Below, one piece after another: positions 26,167 through 34,300 of a DNA stretch of 64,000 nucleotides (positions are counted from its first letter, which is position 1; the number at the start of each line of letters is the position of its first letter). The notes beneath the pieces are model-generated. The model made no database searches. It had not been told where the DNA came from and saw nothing but the letters and a program-made list of their open reading frames with translations. The stretch comes from Pseudomonadota bacterium (GTDB taxonomy: Bacteria; Pseudomonadota; Gammaproteobacteria; Steroidobacterales; Steroidobacteraceae): assembly GCA_016720075.1 (NCBI GenBank), contig JADJXW010000020.1:248001-312000 (forward strand). The letters run 5' to 3'. A program made the position numbers and the translations under genes.

Positions 26167-26185
26167 GAAGCCCGAATCGGGCTTC
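26167..26185. terminator. Hairpin after the DUF4010 gene
   Basis: GAAGCCC (26167-26173) pairs perfectly with GGGCTTC (26179-26185) around GAATC, 43 bases after the stop. No U tract follows on the plus strand, so termination by this hairpin alone is doubtful; it may be a transcript-end stabiliser. Confidence 0.45.
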
Positions 26186-26223
26186 CGCAGTCCGCTTCAC
26201 CGCTTCAGCCTGGTTTTTCCCGC

Positions 26224-26251
26224 TTGCACACCCTGCACGCGGGTGTATATT
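26224..26251 (+). promoter_or_regulatory. Sigma70-type promoter with palindromic operator in the spacer
   Basis: -35 TTGCAC (26224-26229), 16-base spacer, -10 TATATT (26246-26251). Between them lies ACACCC (26228-26233) / GGGTGT (26241-26246), a perfect 6-bp inverted repeat with a 7-base centre. A palindrome in the spacer is a classical repressor-site position. Transcription would start near 26258, directly before the hairpins at 26260-26319. Confidence 0.6.
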
Positions 26252-26259
26252 TCCGCTGT

Positions 26260-26319
26260 ACCTCATTGACTCTGCATGAGGTTCTGCTGGTGCAACCTTC
26301 AGGTAACACTTGAGGTTGC
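26260..26319 (+). promoter_or_regulatory. Structured leader with two hairpins able to swap partners
   Basis: Hairpin 1: ACCTCAT (26260-26266) with ATGAGGT (26276-26282). Hairpin 2: GCAACCT (26292-26298) with AGGTTGC (26313-26319). TGAGGTT occurs twice (26277-26283 and 26311-26317), so the ACCTCA of hairpin 1 could pair with either copy, breaking hairpin 2. This resembles attenuator-style alternative folding, but no known riboswitch class is recognised. Confidence 0.4.
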
Positions 26320-26363
26320 CCGCACAAGAAGACCAACGCGACGAAGTCGGCCAAGAGATTTCC

Positions 26364-26732
26364 ATGGACAATCTGCTCGAACTGCTGCAGCAAGCCACCG
26401 TCACCCTCTCGCAGGGCGGTGCGATCAAGGATCGCCTCGCGGAAGCTTATGCCGCGTATCTGATCCAGATCGATTCAGAAGACCTGCCGGAAAACCTGCG
26501 CGCGGAATTCAACGCGCTGTGCACGGCGATGCGCCGCGAGCGACCGCAGCCGCGCGAAAGCGCAATCCGCGCATCCGTCCGCAAGATGTCGAACGACGAA
26601 GCCGCGCGTCACGCCGCGGTTGTCGTGAAGGTGTTTGCTGGAGTGGCTCGCTCGGGCAGCGGCATGGCCACGCGCCGTGTGCGCAATCCGGCGAGCGCGC
26701 CCATCGTCAATCTCTTCGCCGCCGACGGCTGA
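26364..26732 (+). CDS. Conserved-looking cytoplasmic protein of unknown function
   Basis: 122 residues from ATG 26364 (an in-frame codon at 26310 lies within the leader hairpins and is less likely). Begins MDNLLELLQQATVTLSQGGA, then KDRLAEAYAAYLIQID and a long helical stretch with acidic and basic clusters (LRAEFNALCTAMRRERP, VRKMSNDEAARHAAVVVKVF). C-terminus VNLFAADG. No signal peptide, membrane helix or motif I recognise. Its promoter with a spacer palindrome and the structured leader suggest tight regulation of a small helical regulator-like protein. Confidence 0.72.
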   Translation: MDNLLELLQQATVTLSQGGAIKDRLAEAYAAYLIQIDSEDLPENLRAEFNALCTAMRRERPQPRESAIRASVRKMSNDEAARHAAVVVKVFAGVARSGSGMATRRVRNPASAPIVNLFAADG

Positions 26733-26752
26733 CCACCGCACGCGCGGGCGGC

Positions 26753-27228
26753 TCAATCGACCGAAGTCCTTGAACTCGTCGGGATTGAACTCGATGGTGT
26801 CGAAGCGCTGCGTGTTTTCCTGGCGCGCGAGGCGACGGATCGCATCGACGATACCGCGCTGTTCCCAGGCCACCACCTCATCGGCCCGGTCGACCAGCAG
26901 TTTCGGCGGCTCGGCCCTCAGCCCGAACTGCGGCAGCAGGATCACCGGCTTCTTCTGCGACTGCGCGTAGTTCATCTGGAAGATGGCCATGTCCGGCTGC
27001 TCGGCGTGCAGGCTGACCAGCGCGACACACCTCTGCCGCATTGATCTGCTTGCGAAGGTCTTCGCGCACTGTCTCGGTGTCGACTTTCGGCGGCAGTTTG
27101 TCCGGCGTACTGGTGTTGCGGTAGAAAAAGTTGTTGGCGCTTTCGAGGTACTCGAACAGGCGCAGGTAGTCGTCGGTGTCGTGCCAGTTGTGCGTGACGA
27201 ACACGCGTATGGGGTTCTTCTGCGACAT
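26753..27228 (-). pseudogene. TIR-like (DUF1863/ThsB-type) domain protein, frameshifted
   Basis: From ATG 27228 the frame reads RVFVTHNWHDTDDYLRLFEY and on to LRKQINAAEV, then leaves the family. The next frame resumes at VALVSLHAEQPDMAIFQMNY, KPVILLPQFG and ADEVVAWEQRGIVDAIRRLA. This is the MTH538/ThsB TIR-like fold. The break is a (CA)3 run on the plus strand (27025-27030); one more CA unit would restore EVCVALVSL. After DTIEFNPDEFKDF (near 26760) the frame stays open to 26475, fully antisense to the gene at 26364, so the true C-terminus is unclear; 26753 is an approximate end. Divergent from the EEP nuclease gene, 65 bases apart. Confidence 0.75.
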
Positions 27229-27293
27229 GGGCGGCAAGTGTACCTCAACACCCGATACACTAGGGCTGCGCAGCAGGCAGAACGAGGACGACA

Positions 27294-28043
27294 ATGCGGC
27301 TGGTGGTCTACAACATCCGCTACGCGACGGGCACCGGACCGGCTTTCCACCTGCCGGTGCCGGGCGCCGGCTACCTGCGCAGCAACCGCCGCGTGCTCAC
27401 CGGCCTGACCGAATTCCTGCGCCGCCAGGACGCGGACATCATCGGCCTGATCGAGGTCGACACCGGCTCGATACGCTCCGGCATGGTGAACCAGGCCGAA
27501 TTCATCGCCCGCAGCCTGGGGCACTTTTCCACCTACGAATGCAAGTACGGAACCGCCTCGGTCAACAACTTCCTGCCCATCGTCCGCAAGCAGGCCAATG
27601 CATTCCTGGCGGCGCCGCGGGTGCATGGCGAGCGCTTCCACTACTTCGACTCGGGCATCAAGCGACTGATCATCGAGCTGGAACTGGAAGAGGTCTGCGT
27701 CTTCCTGGTGCACCTGTCGCTCAAGTACCGTCACCGCCAGTACCAGCTGCGCTACCTGCACGACCTGGTGGAGAAATCGACCAAACCGGTGATCGTCGCG
27801 GGCGACTTCAACACGTTCTGGGGCACGCACGAGCTGTACCTGTTCATGCGCGCCAGTGGCCTGCGCAGCGCCAACGTGCGCGAGCTGGCCACCTACCCCG
27901 CTGGCTCGCCGCGGGCGGAACTGGATTTCATCCTGGTGAGCGAACGCATCCGGGTCACGGATTTTTCCGTGCCCGATATCCGGCTGTCGGATCACCGACC
28001 GCTGATCTGTGACTTCACGGTGGATGGGGACCCAGCATCATGA
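27294..28043 (+). CDS. Endonuclease/exonuclease/phosphatase (EEP) family protein
   Basis: 249 residues with the full DNase I-like set: VVYNIRYATG at the start, DIIGLIEVDTGS near 45-56 (catalytic Glu), VFLVHLSLKYRHRQ near 140, IVAGDFNTFWGT near 165 (Asp/Asn), ELDFILVS near 207 and LSDHRPLICDF near 232 (Asp/His). No signal peptide, so cytoplasmic. GAGGA precedes the ATG. Substrate could be DNA, RNA or a phosphoester; not decided by sequence. Overlaps fadJ at its end (ATGA). A -10-like TACACT lies in the 65-base spacer shared with the TIR-like gene. Confidence 0.9.
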   Translation: MRLVVYNIRYATGTGPAFHLPVPGAGYLRSNRRVLTGLTEFLRRQDADIIGLIEVDTGSIRSGMVNQAEFIARSLGHFSTYECKYGTASVNNFLPIVRKQANAFLAAPRVHGERFHYFDSGIKRLIIELELEEVCVFLVHLSLKYRHRQYQLRYLHDLVEKSTKPVIVAGDFNTFWGTHELYLFMRASGLRSANVRELATYPAGSPRAELDFILVSERIRVTDFSVPDIRLSDHRPLICDFTVDGDPAS

Positions 28044-30073
28044 GCAACCACTCCTGGACCTACACAGCCGGCGCGGATGGCATCGGCGTGCTGACGCTGG
28101 ATGTCCCCGAACGCTCGGCCAACACGCTCTCTTCGGCAGTACTGATCGAGCTTGAGTCGGTGCTGACCGGCATCGAGGCCGCGCCGCCGCGCGGGCTCAT
28201 CATCCGCTCCGGCAAGAAGAGCGGCTTCATCGCCGGCGCCGACGTGCACGAATTCACGACGCTGGGCTCCGTGGAGCAGGCGCTGGTGCTGATCCGTCGG
28301 GGCCAGCGGCTGTGTGACCGCATCGCCGCGCTGCGCTGCCCCGTGGTGGCGCTGCTGCAGGGCTTCGCGCTGGGCGGCGGCATGGAGCTGGCGCTCGCCT
28401 GCCGCTACCGAGTGGGCGTCGACGATGGCTGCCTGACGCTGGGATTGCCCGAGGTACAACTGGGCATCCACCCGGGCTTTGGCGGCACGGTTCGCTCGGT
28501 GCAGCTGGTCGGCGTGCGCGCGGCCATGGACATGATGCTCACCGGCAAGACCTTCCGCGCCGACCGCGCGCTGAAGATGGGGCTGGTGGACCGGCTGGCG
28601 CCCGCCGACGGCGCCGAAGCGGCCTGCCGCGACCTGCTGCTGCAGCAGCCCGCGCCGCACCGGCCGAAGCTTCTCGAGCGTCTGCTTTCCCTGTCCATCG
28701 GCCGCAGCTTCCTGAAGGATGCGCTGCGCCGTCAGGTGGCTTCCCGCGTGCGGCGCGAGCACTACCCCGCTCCGTTTGCCATCGTCGATCTCTGGGCCAA
28801 GCACGGCGCGCGGGGCCGGAAAGCCTACGACGCCGAAGCCCAGTCCATCGCGGAGCTTTTCCAGACCTCCACCGCCCGCAATCTGGTGCGCGTCTTCCAG
28901 CTGCAGGATCGGCTCAAGGCGCTGGGCGCACGCAACCCCGCCGCCGATGCCATCCGGCGCGTGCATGTGGTGGGCGCCGGCATCATGGGCGGCGACATTG
29001 CCGCGTGGTGCGCGCTGCGCGGCTTCGAGGTCACGCTGCAGGATCGCTCACTTGAACACGTCGCGCCGGCGCTGGAACGCGCGAAGGCGCTGTTTGCCAA
29101 GCGCATCCACGATTCGGCCGCGAGAGCCGAAGCGACCCGCAGGTTGACGGCGGACGTTGAAGGGGTCGCCGTGCCCGATGCCGACGTGGTGATCGAGGCG
29201 ATCTTCGAGAACCTGGAGGCCAAGCGCGCGCTGTACGCGCAGCTGCTGCCGCGCATGAAGCCGGCGGCGCTGCTGGCCACGAACACCTCGAGCATCGTGC
29301 TGGAAACCCTCACCGAAGGCATGGCGGATCCGGGTCGATTCGTTGGCCTGCATTTCTTCAATCCGGTGGCGCAGATGCCGCTGGTGGAGATCATCCAGGG
29401 ACTCCAGACCCGGGACGAAATCCTCGGCACCGCGACATCATTCATTCGCAGGCTCGACAAGCTGCCGCTGCCCTGCCGCAGCGCGCCGGGCTTCCTCGTC
29501 AACCGCGTGCTGATCCCATACATGCAGGAAGGCATGACCGCCGTCGAGGAAGGCATCCTGCCCGAGGTGGTCGATGCCGCCGCCACCGCCTTCGGCATGC
29601 CCATGGGCCCCGTCGAGCTGGCGGATGTGGTCGGCCTCGACACCTGCCACCACGTGGGCGAGATCATTGGCGCGGCCATCAAGCGCAAGCCTCCGATCCC
29701 GTTGAAGCGCCTCGAGGCGCTGCTCGCGGCAAAGACACTGGGTCGCAAGAGCGGCCAGGGCTACTACCGCTGGGTCGAGGGCAAGGCGCAGAAGCAGAAG
29801 GTGGCCGAGGATGCCGTGCCGGCCGATCTGGTGGATCGGCTCATGCTCACCTTCGTCAACGAGAGCGTGGCATGCCTGCGTGAACGCGTGGTCGCGGATG
29901 CGGACCTGGTCGACGCCGGCGTGATCTTCGGGGCCGGCTTCGCCCCGTTCCGTGGCGGACCGCTCAACTGGGCCCGAGCCGAAGGAAAAGCTCATCTGCT
30001 GGGCCGTCTCGAACGGCTCACGCTGCAACATGGTTCACGTTTTGAGCCTGATCCGGGTTGGTCCGCGCTCTGA
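28040..30073 (+). CDS. fadJ: Fatty-acid oxidation multifunctional protein (enoyl-CoA hydratase/3-hydroxyacyl-CoA dehydrogenase), FadJ-like
   Basis: 677 residues. Residues 1-190 form a crotonase domain with SGFIAGADVHEF, GFALGGGMELALACR and LPEVQLGIHPGFGGT, including the two catalytic glutamates. From about 310 comes the 3-hydroxyacyl-CoA dehydrogenase with Rossmann motif VVGAGIMGGDIAAW, NTSSIVLETLTEG and the catalytic-His segment GLHFFNPVAQMPLVEI. Two C-terminal HAD domains follow. The thiolase partner is not adjacent. Length is a little below E. coli FadJ. Start codon overlaps the EEP stop. Confidence 0.93.
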   Translation: MSNHSWTYTAGADGIGVLTLDVPERSANTLSSAVLIELESVLTGIEAAPPRGLIIRSGKKSGFIAGADVHEFTTLGSVEQALVLIRRGQRLCDRIAALRCPVVALLQGFALGGGMELALACRYRVGVDDGCLTLGLPEVQLGIHPGFGGTVRSVQLVGVRAAMDMMLTGKTFRADRALKMGLVDRLAPADGAEAACRDLLLQQPAPHRPKLLERLLSLSIGRSFLKDALRRQVASRVRREHYPAPFAIVDLWAKHGARGRKAYDAEAQSIAELFQTSTARNLVRVFQLQDRLKALGARNPAADAIRRVHVVGAGIMGGDIAAWCALRGFEVTLQDRSLEHVAPALERAKALFAKRIHDSAARAEATRRLTADVEGVAVPDADVVIEAIFENLEAKRALYAQLLPRMKPAALLATNTSSIVLETLTEGMADPGRFVGLHFFNPVAQMPLVEIIQGLQTRDEILGTATSFIRRLDKLPLPCRSAPGFLVNRVLIPYMQEGMTAVEEGILPEVVDAAATAFGMPMGPVELADVVGLDTCHHVGEIIGAAIKRKPPIPLKRLEALLAAKTLGRKSGQGYYRWVEGKAQKQKVAEDAVPADLVDRLMLTFVNESVACLRERVVADADLVDAGVIFGAGFAPFRGGPLNWARAEGKAHLLGRLERLTLQHGSRFEPDPGWSAL

Positions 30074-30151
30074 GGCGCGTGTTACCATTTCCCGACAAAT
30101 AAGGGCATCGCCGCGTACCAGACCGCCGCCCGCACCAGGAGCCTGTAGAGC

Positions 30152-31231
30152 ATGAGCCAGGGACGCCCCGTTGACGCGGCGCTGCTAAAGCAGTTCGCGC
30201 CGCTCGATGGAATGAAGAAGGAAAACCAGTCCGCCCTGGCACGCAAGGTGTTCGTGCGCGAGATGGACGCTGGTCGCCTGATCTTCAAGCAGGGCGACAC
30301 CGAGAAGCGCACGATCTGGGTGGTTTCCGGGTCCGTCGAGCTGCGCGAAGACGAGCGCACCGTGGGCGTGATCAAGGGCGGCACGCCCGAGGCGCGCAAT
30401 CCCCTGCCCACCAAGCTGCCCCGCGAAGTGTCCGCGCGCGCGCTCGACAACGTCGAATTTCTCTCCATCGACAGCGAACTGCTCGATGTGATGATCACCT
30501 GGGACCAGACGGGCTCGTATGAAGTGTCGGACCTGCAGTCGCAGTTCCAGGGCACCGAGGGCGATGACTGGATGACCACGCTGCTGCAGAGCCGCGCCAT
30601 GCAGCGCATTCCGCCAGCGAACATCCAGGCCATCTTCCTGCGTATGCAGCGCATGCCGCATCGCGCCGGCGACGTCATCATCCGCCAGGGCGCCGAGGGC
30701 GACTATTTCTACGCCATCGTCACCGGCAAGTGCTCGGTCACCCGCGAGACGCCGCTGAACAAGGAAGGCATCAAGCTGGCCGAACTGGGCGTGGGCGACA
30801 CCTTCGGCGAGGAAGCGCTGATCTCCGAGGCCAAGCGCAACGCCACCGTCACGATGCTGACCGAAGGCGTGCTGATGCGCCTGAAGAAGGAAGATTTCCG
30901 CGAGCTGATGAACGAGCCGCTGCTGCAGTGGGTCACCCCCGAGCAGGCCGAGCAGCTGGTGGCGAAGAAGTCAGGCGTCTGGCTCGACGTGCGCCTGCCT
31001 TCCGAATACCAGAACCTCGCGGTGGAAGGCGCCGTCAACGTGCCGCTGTATTTCATCCGGCTGAAGCTCTCGGCCCTCGACAAGAGCAAGCCCTATGTCG
31101 TGTATTGCGACACGGGTCGGCGCAGTTCGGCCGCTGCATTCATCCTGGTGGAAAAGGGCTACGACGCCTATGTGCTCAAGGGCGGGCTGTCGTCGATGGA
31201 ACGTGGCCTGACGCGCGCGGCCACGGTCTAG
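30152..31231 (+). CDS. Tandem cyclic-nucleotide-binding-like domains fused to a rhodanese domain
   Basis: 359 residues. Two cNMP-binding-like beta-barrels (about 13-125 and 148-260; the second is clear with GDVIIRQGAEGDYFYAIVTG and GDTFGEEALISEAKRNATV). A rhodanese domain (about 270-355) has VWLDVRLPSEYQNL and active-loop VVYCDTGRRSSAAA with Cys as the sulfur acceptor. No DNA-binding domain and no membrane helix. The first barrel is degenerate (EARNPLPTKLPREVS). Such cNMP-rhodanese proteins are seen in other gammaproteobacteria but have no established role; sensing coupled to sulfur or persulfide chemistry is only a guess. Confidence 0.85.
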   Translation: MSQGRPVDAALLKQFAPLDGMKKENQSALARKVFVREMDAGRLIFKQGDTEKRTIWVVSGSVELREDERTVGVIKGGTPEARNPLPTKLPREVSARALDNVEFLSIDSELLDVMITWDQTGSYEVSDLQSQFQGTEGDDWMTTLLQSRAMQRIPPANIQAIFLRMQRMPHRAGDVIIRQGAEGDYFYAIVTGKCSVTRETPLNKEGIKLAELGVGDTFGEEALISEAKRNATVTMLTEGVLMRLKKEDFRELMNEPLLQWVTPEQAEQLVAKKSGVWLDVRLPSEYQNLAVEGAVNVPLYFIRLKLSALDKSKPYVVYCDTGRRSSAAAFILVEKGYDAYVLKGGLSSMERGLTRAATV

Positions 31232-31234
31232 CTC

Positions 31235-31624
31235 TCACATGGTGTGGGTCGGCTTCTCGCCCGTGAGCGCACCGGCGAGGTAGTTCTCGATCTTCTTCTG
31301 CGTCTGGCCGCGGTCCTGCTCCGAGAACTGCACGCCGATGCCCGCCGTGCGCTTGCCCTGCGCGCCCTTGGGCGTCACCCAGATGACACGACCGGCCACG
31401 GGCAGCTTCTCGTCCTCGCCCATCAGGTTCAGCAGCATGAACACTTCATCGCCCAGCCGGTAGTTGCTGTTGGTGGGGATGAACAGGCCCCCGTTGCGGA
31501 CGAAGGGCATGTAGGCCATGTACAGCGCGCTCTTGTCCTTGATGGTGAGCGTGAGCAGGCCCGGCTTGTTGATGCCCGACCGCGATGTATCCCGATTCGC
31601 CATTGGTGTCCTGTTGCCCGTCAT
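31235..31624 (-). CDS. pilZ: PilZ domain protein (type IV pilus PilZ-like)
   Basis: 129 residues. The PilZ beta-barrel segment runs LLTLTIKDKSALYMAYMPFV, NGGLFIPTNSNYRLGDEVFM, VAGRVIWVTPKGAQGKRTAG, IGVQFSEQD. I see no N-terminal RxxxR motif, as in the canonical PilZ that binds the PilB/FimX machinery rather than c-di-GMP. Its position directly after holB is the usual place for pilZ. ATG at 31624 overlaps the holB stop (ATGA); a second Met lies seven residues on. Confidence 0.88.
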   Translation of the reverse strand: MTGNRTPMANRDTSRSGINKPGLLTLTIKDKSALYMAYMPFVRNGGLFIPTNSNYRLGDEVFMLLNLMGEDEKLPVAGRVIWVTPKGAQGKRTAGIGVQFSEQDRGQTQKKIENYLAGALTGEKPTHTM

Positions 31625-32568
31625 CGCCCTGCGCGCATGTTCATGCGCCAGAGCTGGTCTTCCACAGCCAGCGGTTTGTTGAGCGATGTGGCCAGCTGCC
31701 CCTGCAGCCTGCGCACATCATACAGTATCCGCAACGCCGGGCCTATATTTATGTCCAGACCGCCATCTTGCAACCGGGCACCAGCCCGCATTGCCAGCAC
31801 CCGGGCTGTGAGGCAGTTCTCAATGCAGATGAGGCGCAGCGCAAGGTCCTCCCTGGCCCAGGATTCGGCCACCCTCAGCACGTCGATGCGGCCGGCTGCG
31901 GCGTCCCGAAGGACCTGCAGCACTTCATCGCGCAGCGCCAGCATCCTGGGCACATCGGCCCCAACGGCCTCCAGCGGGGCGATGCCCAGCATCTCCAGCA
32001 CGGCCGGCCACGCCGCCCGGTGCTGCGGCTGCTCGGCCACCAGCCACGCCAGAGCCTGATCACGGTCGGGGATGGGCAGGCTGAGCCTGAGACAACGGCT
32101 GCGCACCGTGGCGGGCAGCAGGCTCGGACTTCCCGTGACCAGCACCAGGTGGGCGTCGCGACGCGGCTCTTCCAGCGTCTTCAGCAGCGCGTTGGCCGAA
32201 TTGCGGTTCAGCGCGTGCGCCGGCTCGATGACCACCACCGTGCCCCTGCCCTCATGGCTCGACAGCGCCAGCTGTTCGCTCACCGCGCGCACCTGGTCGA
32301 TGGTGATCTGGCCCAGCTTCGACTCCGCATCCGGATTCAGCGCGATGAAGTCCGGATGCTCGCGCGCCGCCACTCGTTTGCAGCTGGCGCACCGCCCGCA
32401 GGGAGCCGCTTCATCGGCGCAGAGGATGAGCTGCGCGAACCAGGTGGCCAGCAGGCCCCCACCGGTACCCGGCGCCTCGTGGATCAGCAGGCCATGCGGG
32501 GTGCGCCCGGCCCGATGCGCGGCGCGCAACTGTTCCTGCGCAGCGGCCAGCCAGGGCAAGGTCGTCAT
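31621..32568 (-). CDS. holB: DNA polymerase III subunit delta'
   Basis: 315 residues, clamp-loader subunit. GLLIHEAPGTGGGLLATWFA is a degenerate P-loop, as in other delta' proteins that do not hydrolyse ATP. CGRCASCKR with an upstream Cys (LCADEAAPC) is the zinc module. IDQVRAVSEQLALSS, VVVIEPAHALNRNSANALLK and LRLSLPIPD follow the AAA+ layout. Start overlaps the tmk stop; the tmk-holB-pilZ order is conserved across gammaproteobacteria. Confidence 0.95.
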   Translation of the reverse strand: MTTLPWLAAAQEQLRAAHRAGRTPHGLLIHEAPGTGGGLLATWFAQLILCADEAAPCGRCASCKRVAAREHPDFIALNPDAESKLGQITIDQVRAVSEQLALSSHEGRGTVVVIEPAHALNRNSANALLKTLEEPRRDAHLVLVTGSPSLLPATVRSRCLRLSLPIPDRDQALAWLVAEQPQHRAAWPAVLEMLGIAPLEAVGADVPRMLALRDEVLQVLRDAAAGRIDVLRVAESWAREDLALRLICIENCLTARVLAMRAGARLQDGGLDINIGPALRILYDVRRLQGQLATSLNKPLAVEDQLWRMNMRAGR

Positions 32569-33191
32569 GGCAGCAGTTCGCGCAGCTGCGCCTCGGCCTG
32601 CTGCAGCAACTGCGCCGGCGGCAGCGTCGCATCGAGCACCCGGAAGCGCCGCGGCTCGGCCGCCGCCAGCGCCAGATAGGCCGCGCGCACGCGCGTGAAG
32701 AAGGCCAGCGCTTCATCCTCGAATCGATCACCGCCGGCGCCGCGCTGGCGGGCACGAGACAACCCCGCCTCCGGCGACAGATCGAGCAACAGCGTGAGAT
32801 CGGGCGCAAGGCCCGGATGTGCGACGCGGGCCAGTGATTCGATGCTGGCCGGATCCATGCCGCGGCCGCCGCCCTGGTAGGCGCGACTGGCATCGGTGAA
32901 TCGATCACACAGCACCCACTCGCCGCGCGCCAGCGCCGGCTCGATGCGCTGCGCCACATGCGATGCCCTCGCGGCGAACATCAGCAACAGCTCCGCGGCT
33001 GGCGGCATGCCCTCGGTCCGTCGCGCCAGCACGAGACTGCGGATGTCTTCGGCGAGCGGTGTTCCGCCGGGCTCGCGCGTGGCGCATACCACGATGCTGC
33101 GTGCTCGCAGCGCGTCAGACAGCCCCTGCAGCAGCGTGGACTTGCCGGCGCCCTCGATCCCCTCGACGGTGACGAAACGGCCTCGCGTCAT
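32565..33191 (-). CDS. tmk: Thymidylate kinase
   Basis: 208 residues; phosphorylates dTMP to dTDP. P-loop VEGIEGAGKSTLLQ at residues 9-22, REPGGTPLAEDIRSLVL near 39-55, and DRFTDASRAYQGGGRG near 98-113 with the DR motif and Gln/Gly-rich dTMP contact. LID region SRARQRGAGGDRFEDE. Coupled at both ends (mltG, holB). Confidence 0.96.
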   Translation of the reverse strand: MTRGRFVTVEGIEGAGKSTLLQGLSDALRARSIVVCATREPGGTPLAEDIRSLVLARRTEGMPPAAELLLMFAARASHVAQRIEPALARGEWVLCDRFTDASRAYQGGGRGMDPASIESLARVAHPGLAPDLTLLLDLSPEAGLSRARQRGAGGDRFEDEALAFFTRVRAAYLALAAAEPRRFRVLDATLPPAQLLQQAEAQLRELLP

Positions 33192-34300
33192 GGCGGCGAG
33201 CCACCCGCGGCGGGCGCATCGGCTGCCGGGGGCGCATCGGCCAGCGCGTCGGATGCTGGCGGCGCCGCGCGCAGCCGCTCCAGGTAGCGCTGCACATTGC
33301 GGTTGTGCTCGGCGTTGGTGGCGGCGAAATAGTGCCCGCCACTGCCATCACCGATGGCAACGAAGAACAGCGCGTCGGTCTTCTCCGGATTCAGCGTGGC
33401 GATGATGGCGTCGCGTCCAGGCAGCGCGATGGGCGTGGGGGGCAGGCCCGCCCGGGTGTACGTGTTGTAGGGCCCGTCGCGGCGCAGATCGCTCCTGCGG
33501 ATGTTGCCGTCGTAATTGCGGATGCCGTAGATCACGGAAGGATCGTACTGTAGCCGCATGCCGATGCGCAACCGGTTGATGTATACACCGGCCACCCGTG
33601 CCCGCTCACTGGCGAGGCCCGTCTCCTTCTCGACGATGGATGCCAGCGCCAGCGCTTCGGCGGCATTGGCGAATGGCAGGTCCGGCGCGCGGCTGTTCCA
33701 GGCCTCCTGCAGTATCCGCTGCTGCGCCTCATAGGCCAGCCGCATGATCTGCAGGTCACTGGTGTTGCCGGGCGCGAAGGAATAGGTATCCGGCGCGAAC
33801 CGCCCCTCGGCCGGCAGTTCCGGCGCGCCCAGCTCGCGCATGATCTGCGCGTCGGAGAGGCCCCTGACCACCGTCTGCAGTCCCACGCGGCGCGCCAATG
33901 CCGCGCGCATCTGCGCGAAGGTCCAGCCCTCGACGATGGTGATGCTCTCCAGCATCACGCGGCCTTCCACCAGCTGTCGCAATATGGCCAGCGGCTGCTG
34001 GCCCGGGGCAATGCGGTAGCGCCCGGCCTTGATGCCCGATGCCGCAAGGCCCTTGCCTGGGCGGCAGCAGCGCAGGTACCACTCGAAGTGCTGCGCATTG
34101 CCGATGAGCTGCCGCTCCTCGAGTTGCCTCAGCACCGAGCGAAGGCTGGCCCCCTGGGCAATCTGGAGCTCACCTACCTGGGTAGCCGCGCCGGGAGTGA
34201 CCGCCGCGGCGCTGATCGTGCGCCACAGCCACACGCCGCCCACGGCCGCCACGAGCAGCAGCCCCAGCAGCGTCGTGGCAATGGCCCGCCTAATCCGCAA
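33188..34300 (-). CDS. mltG: Endolytic murein transglycosylase MltG
   Basis: 370 residues. One N-terminal membrane helix (LLGLLLVAAVGGVWLW, about 10-27), a LysM-like region (YRIAPGQQPLAILRQLV), and the YceG catalytic domain with IVEKETGLASERARVAGVYINR (catalytic Glu) and LQYDPSVIYG. It cleaves nascent glycan strands and sets their length. The C-terminus is Ala/Pro-rich (residues 345-370). The pabC-mltG-tmk order is the usual one; it overlaps pabC by 11 bases. Confidence 0.95.
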   Translation of the reverse strand: MRIRRAIATTLLGLLLVAAVGGVWLWRTISAAAVTPGAATQVGELQIAQGASLRSVLRQLEERQLIGNAQHFEWYLRCCRPGKGLAASGIKAGRYRIAPGQQPLAILRQLVEGRVMLESITIVEGWTFAQMRAALARRVGLQTVVRGLSDAQIMRELGAPELPAEGRFAPDTYSFAPGNTSDLQIMRLAYEAQQRILQEAWNSRAPDLPFANAAEALALASIVEKETGLASERARVAGVYINRLRIGMRLQYDPSVIYGIRNYDGNIRRSDLRRDGPYNTYTRAGLPPTPIALPGRDAIIATLNPEKTDALFFVAIGDGSGGHYFAATNAEHNRNVQRYLERLRAAPPASDALADAPPAADAPAAGGSPP

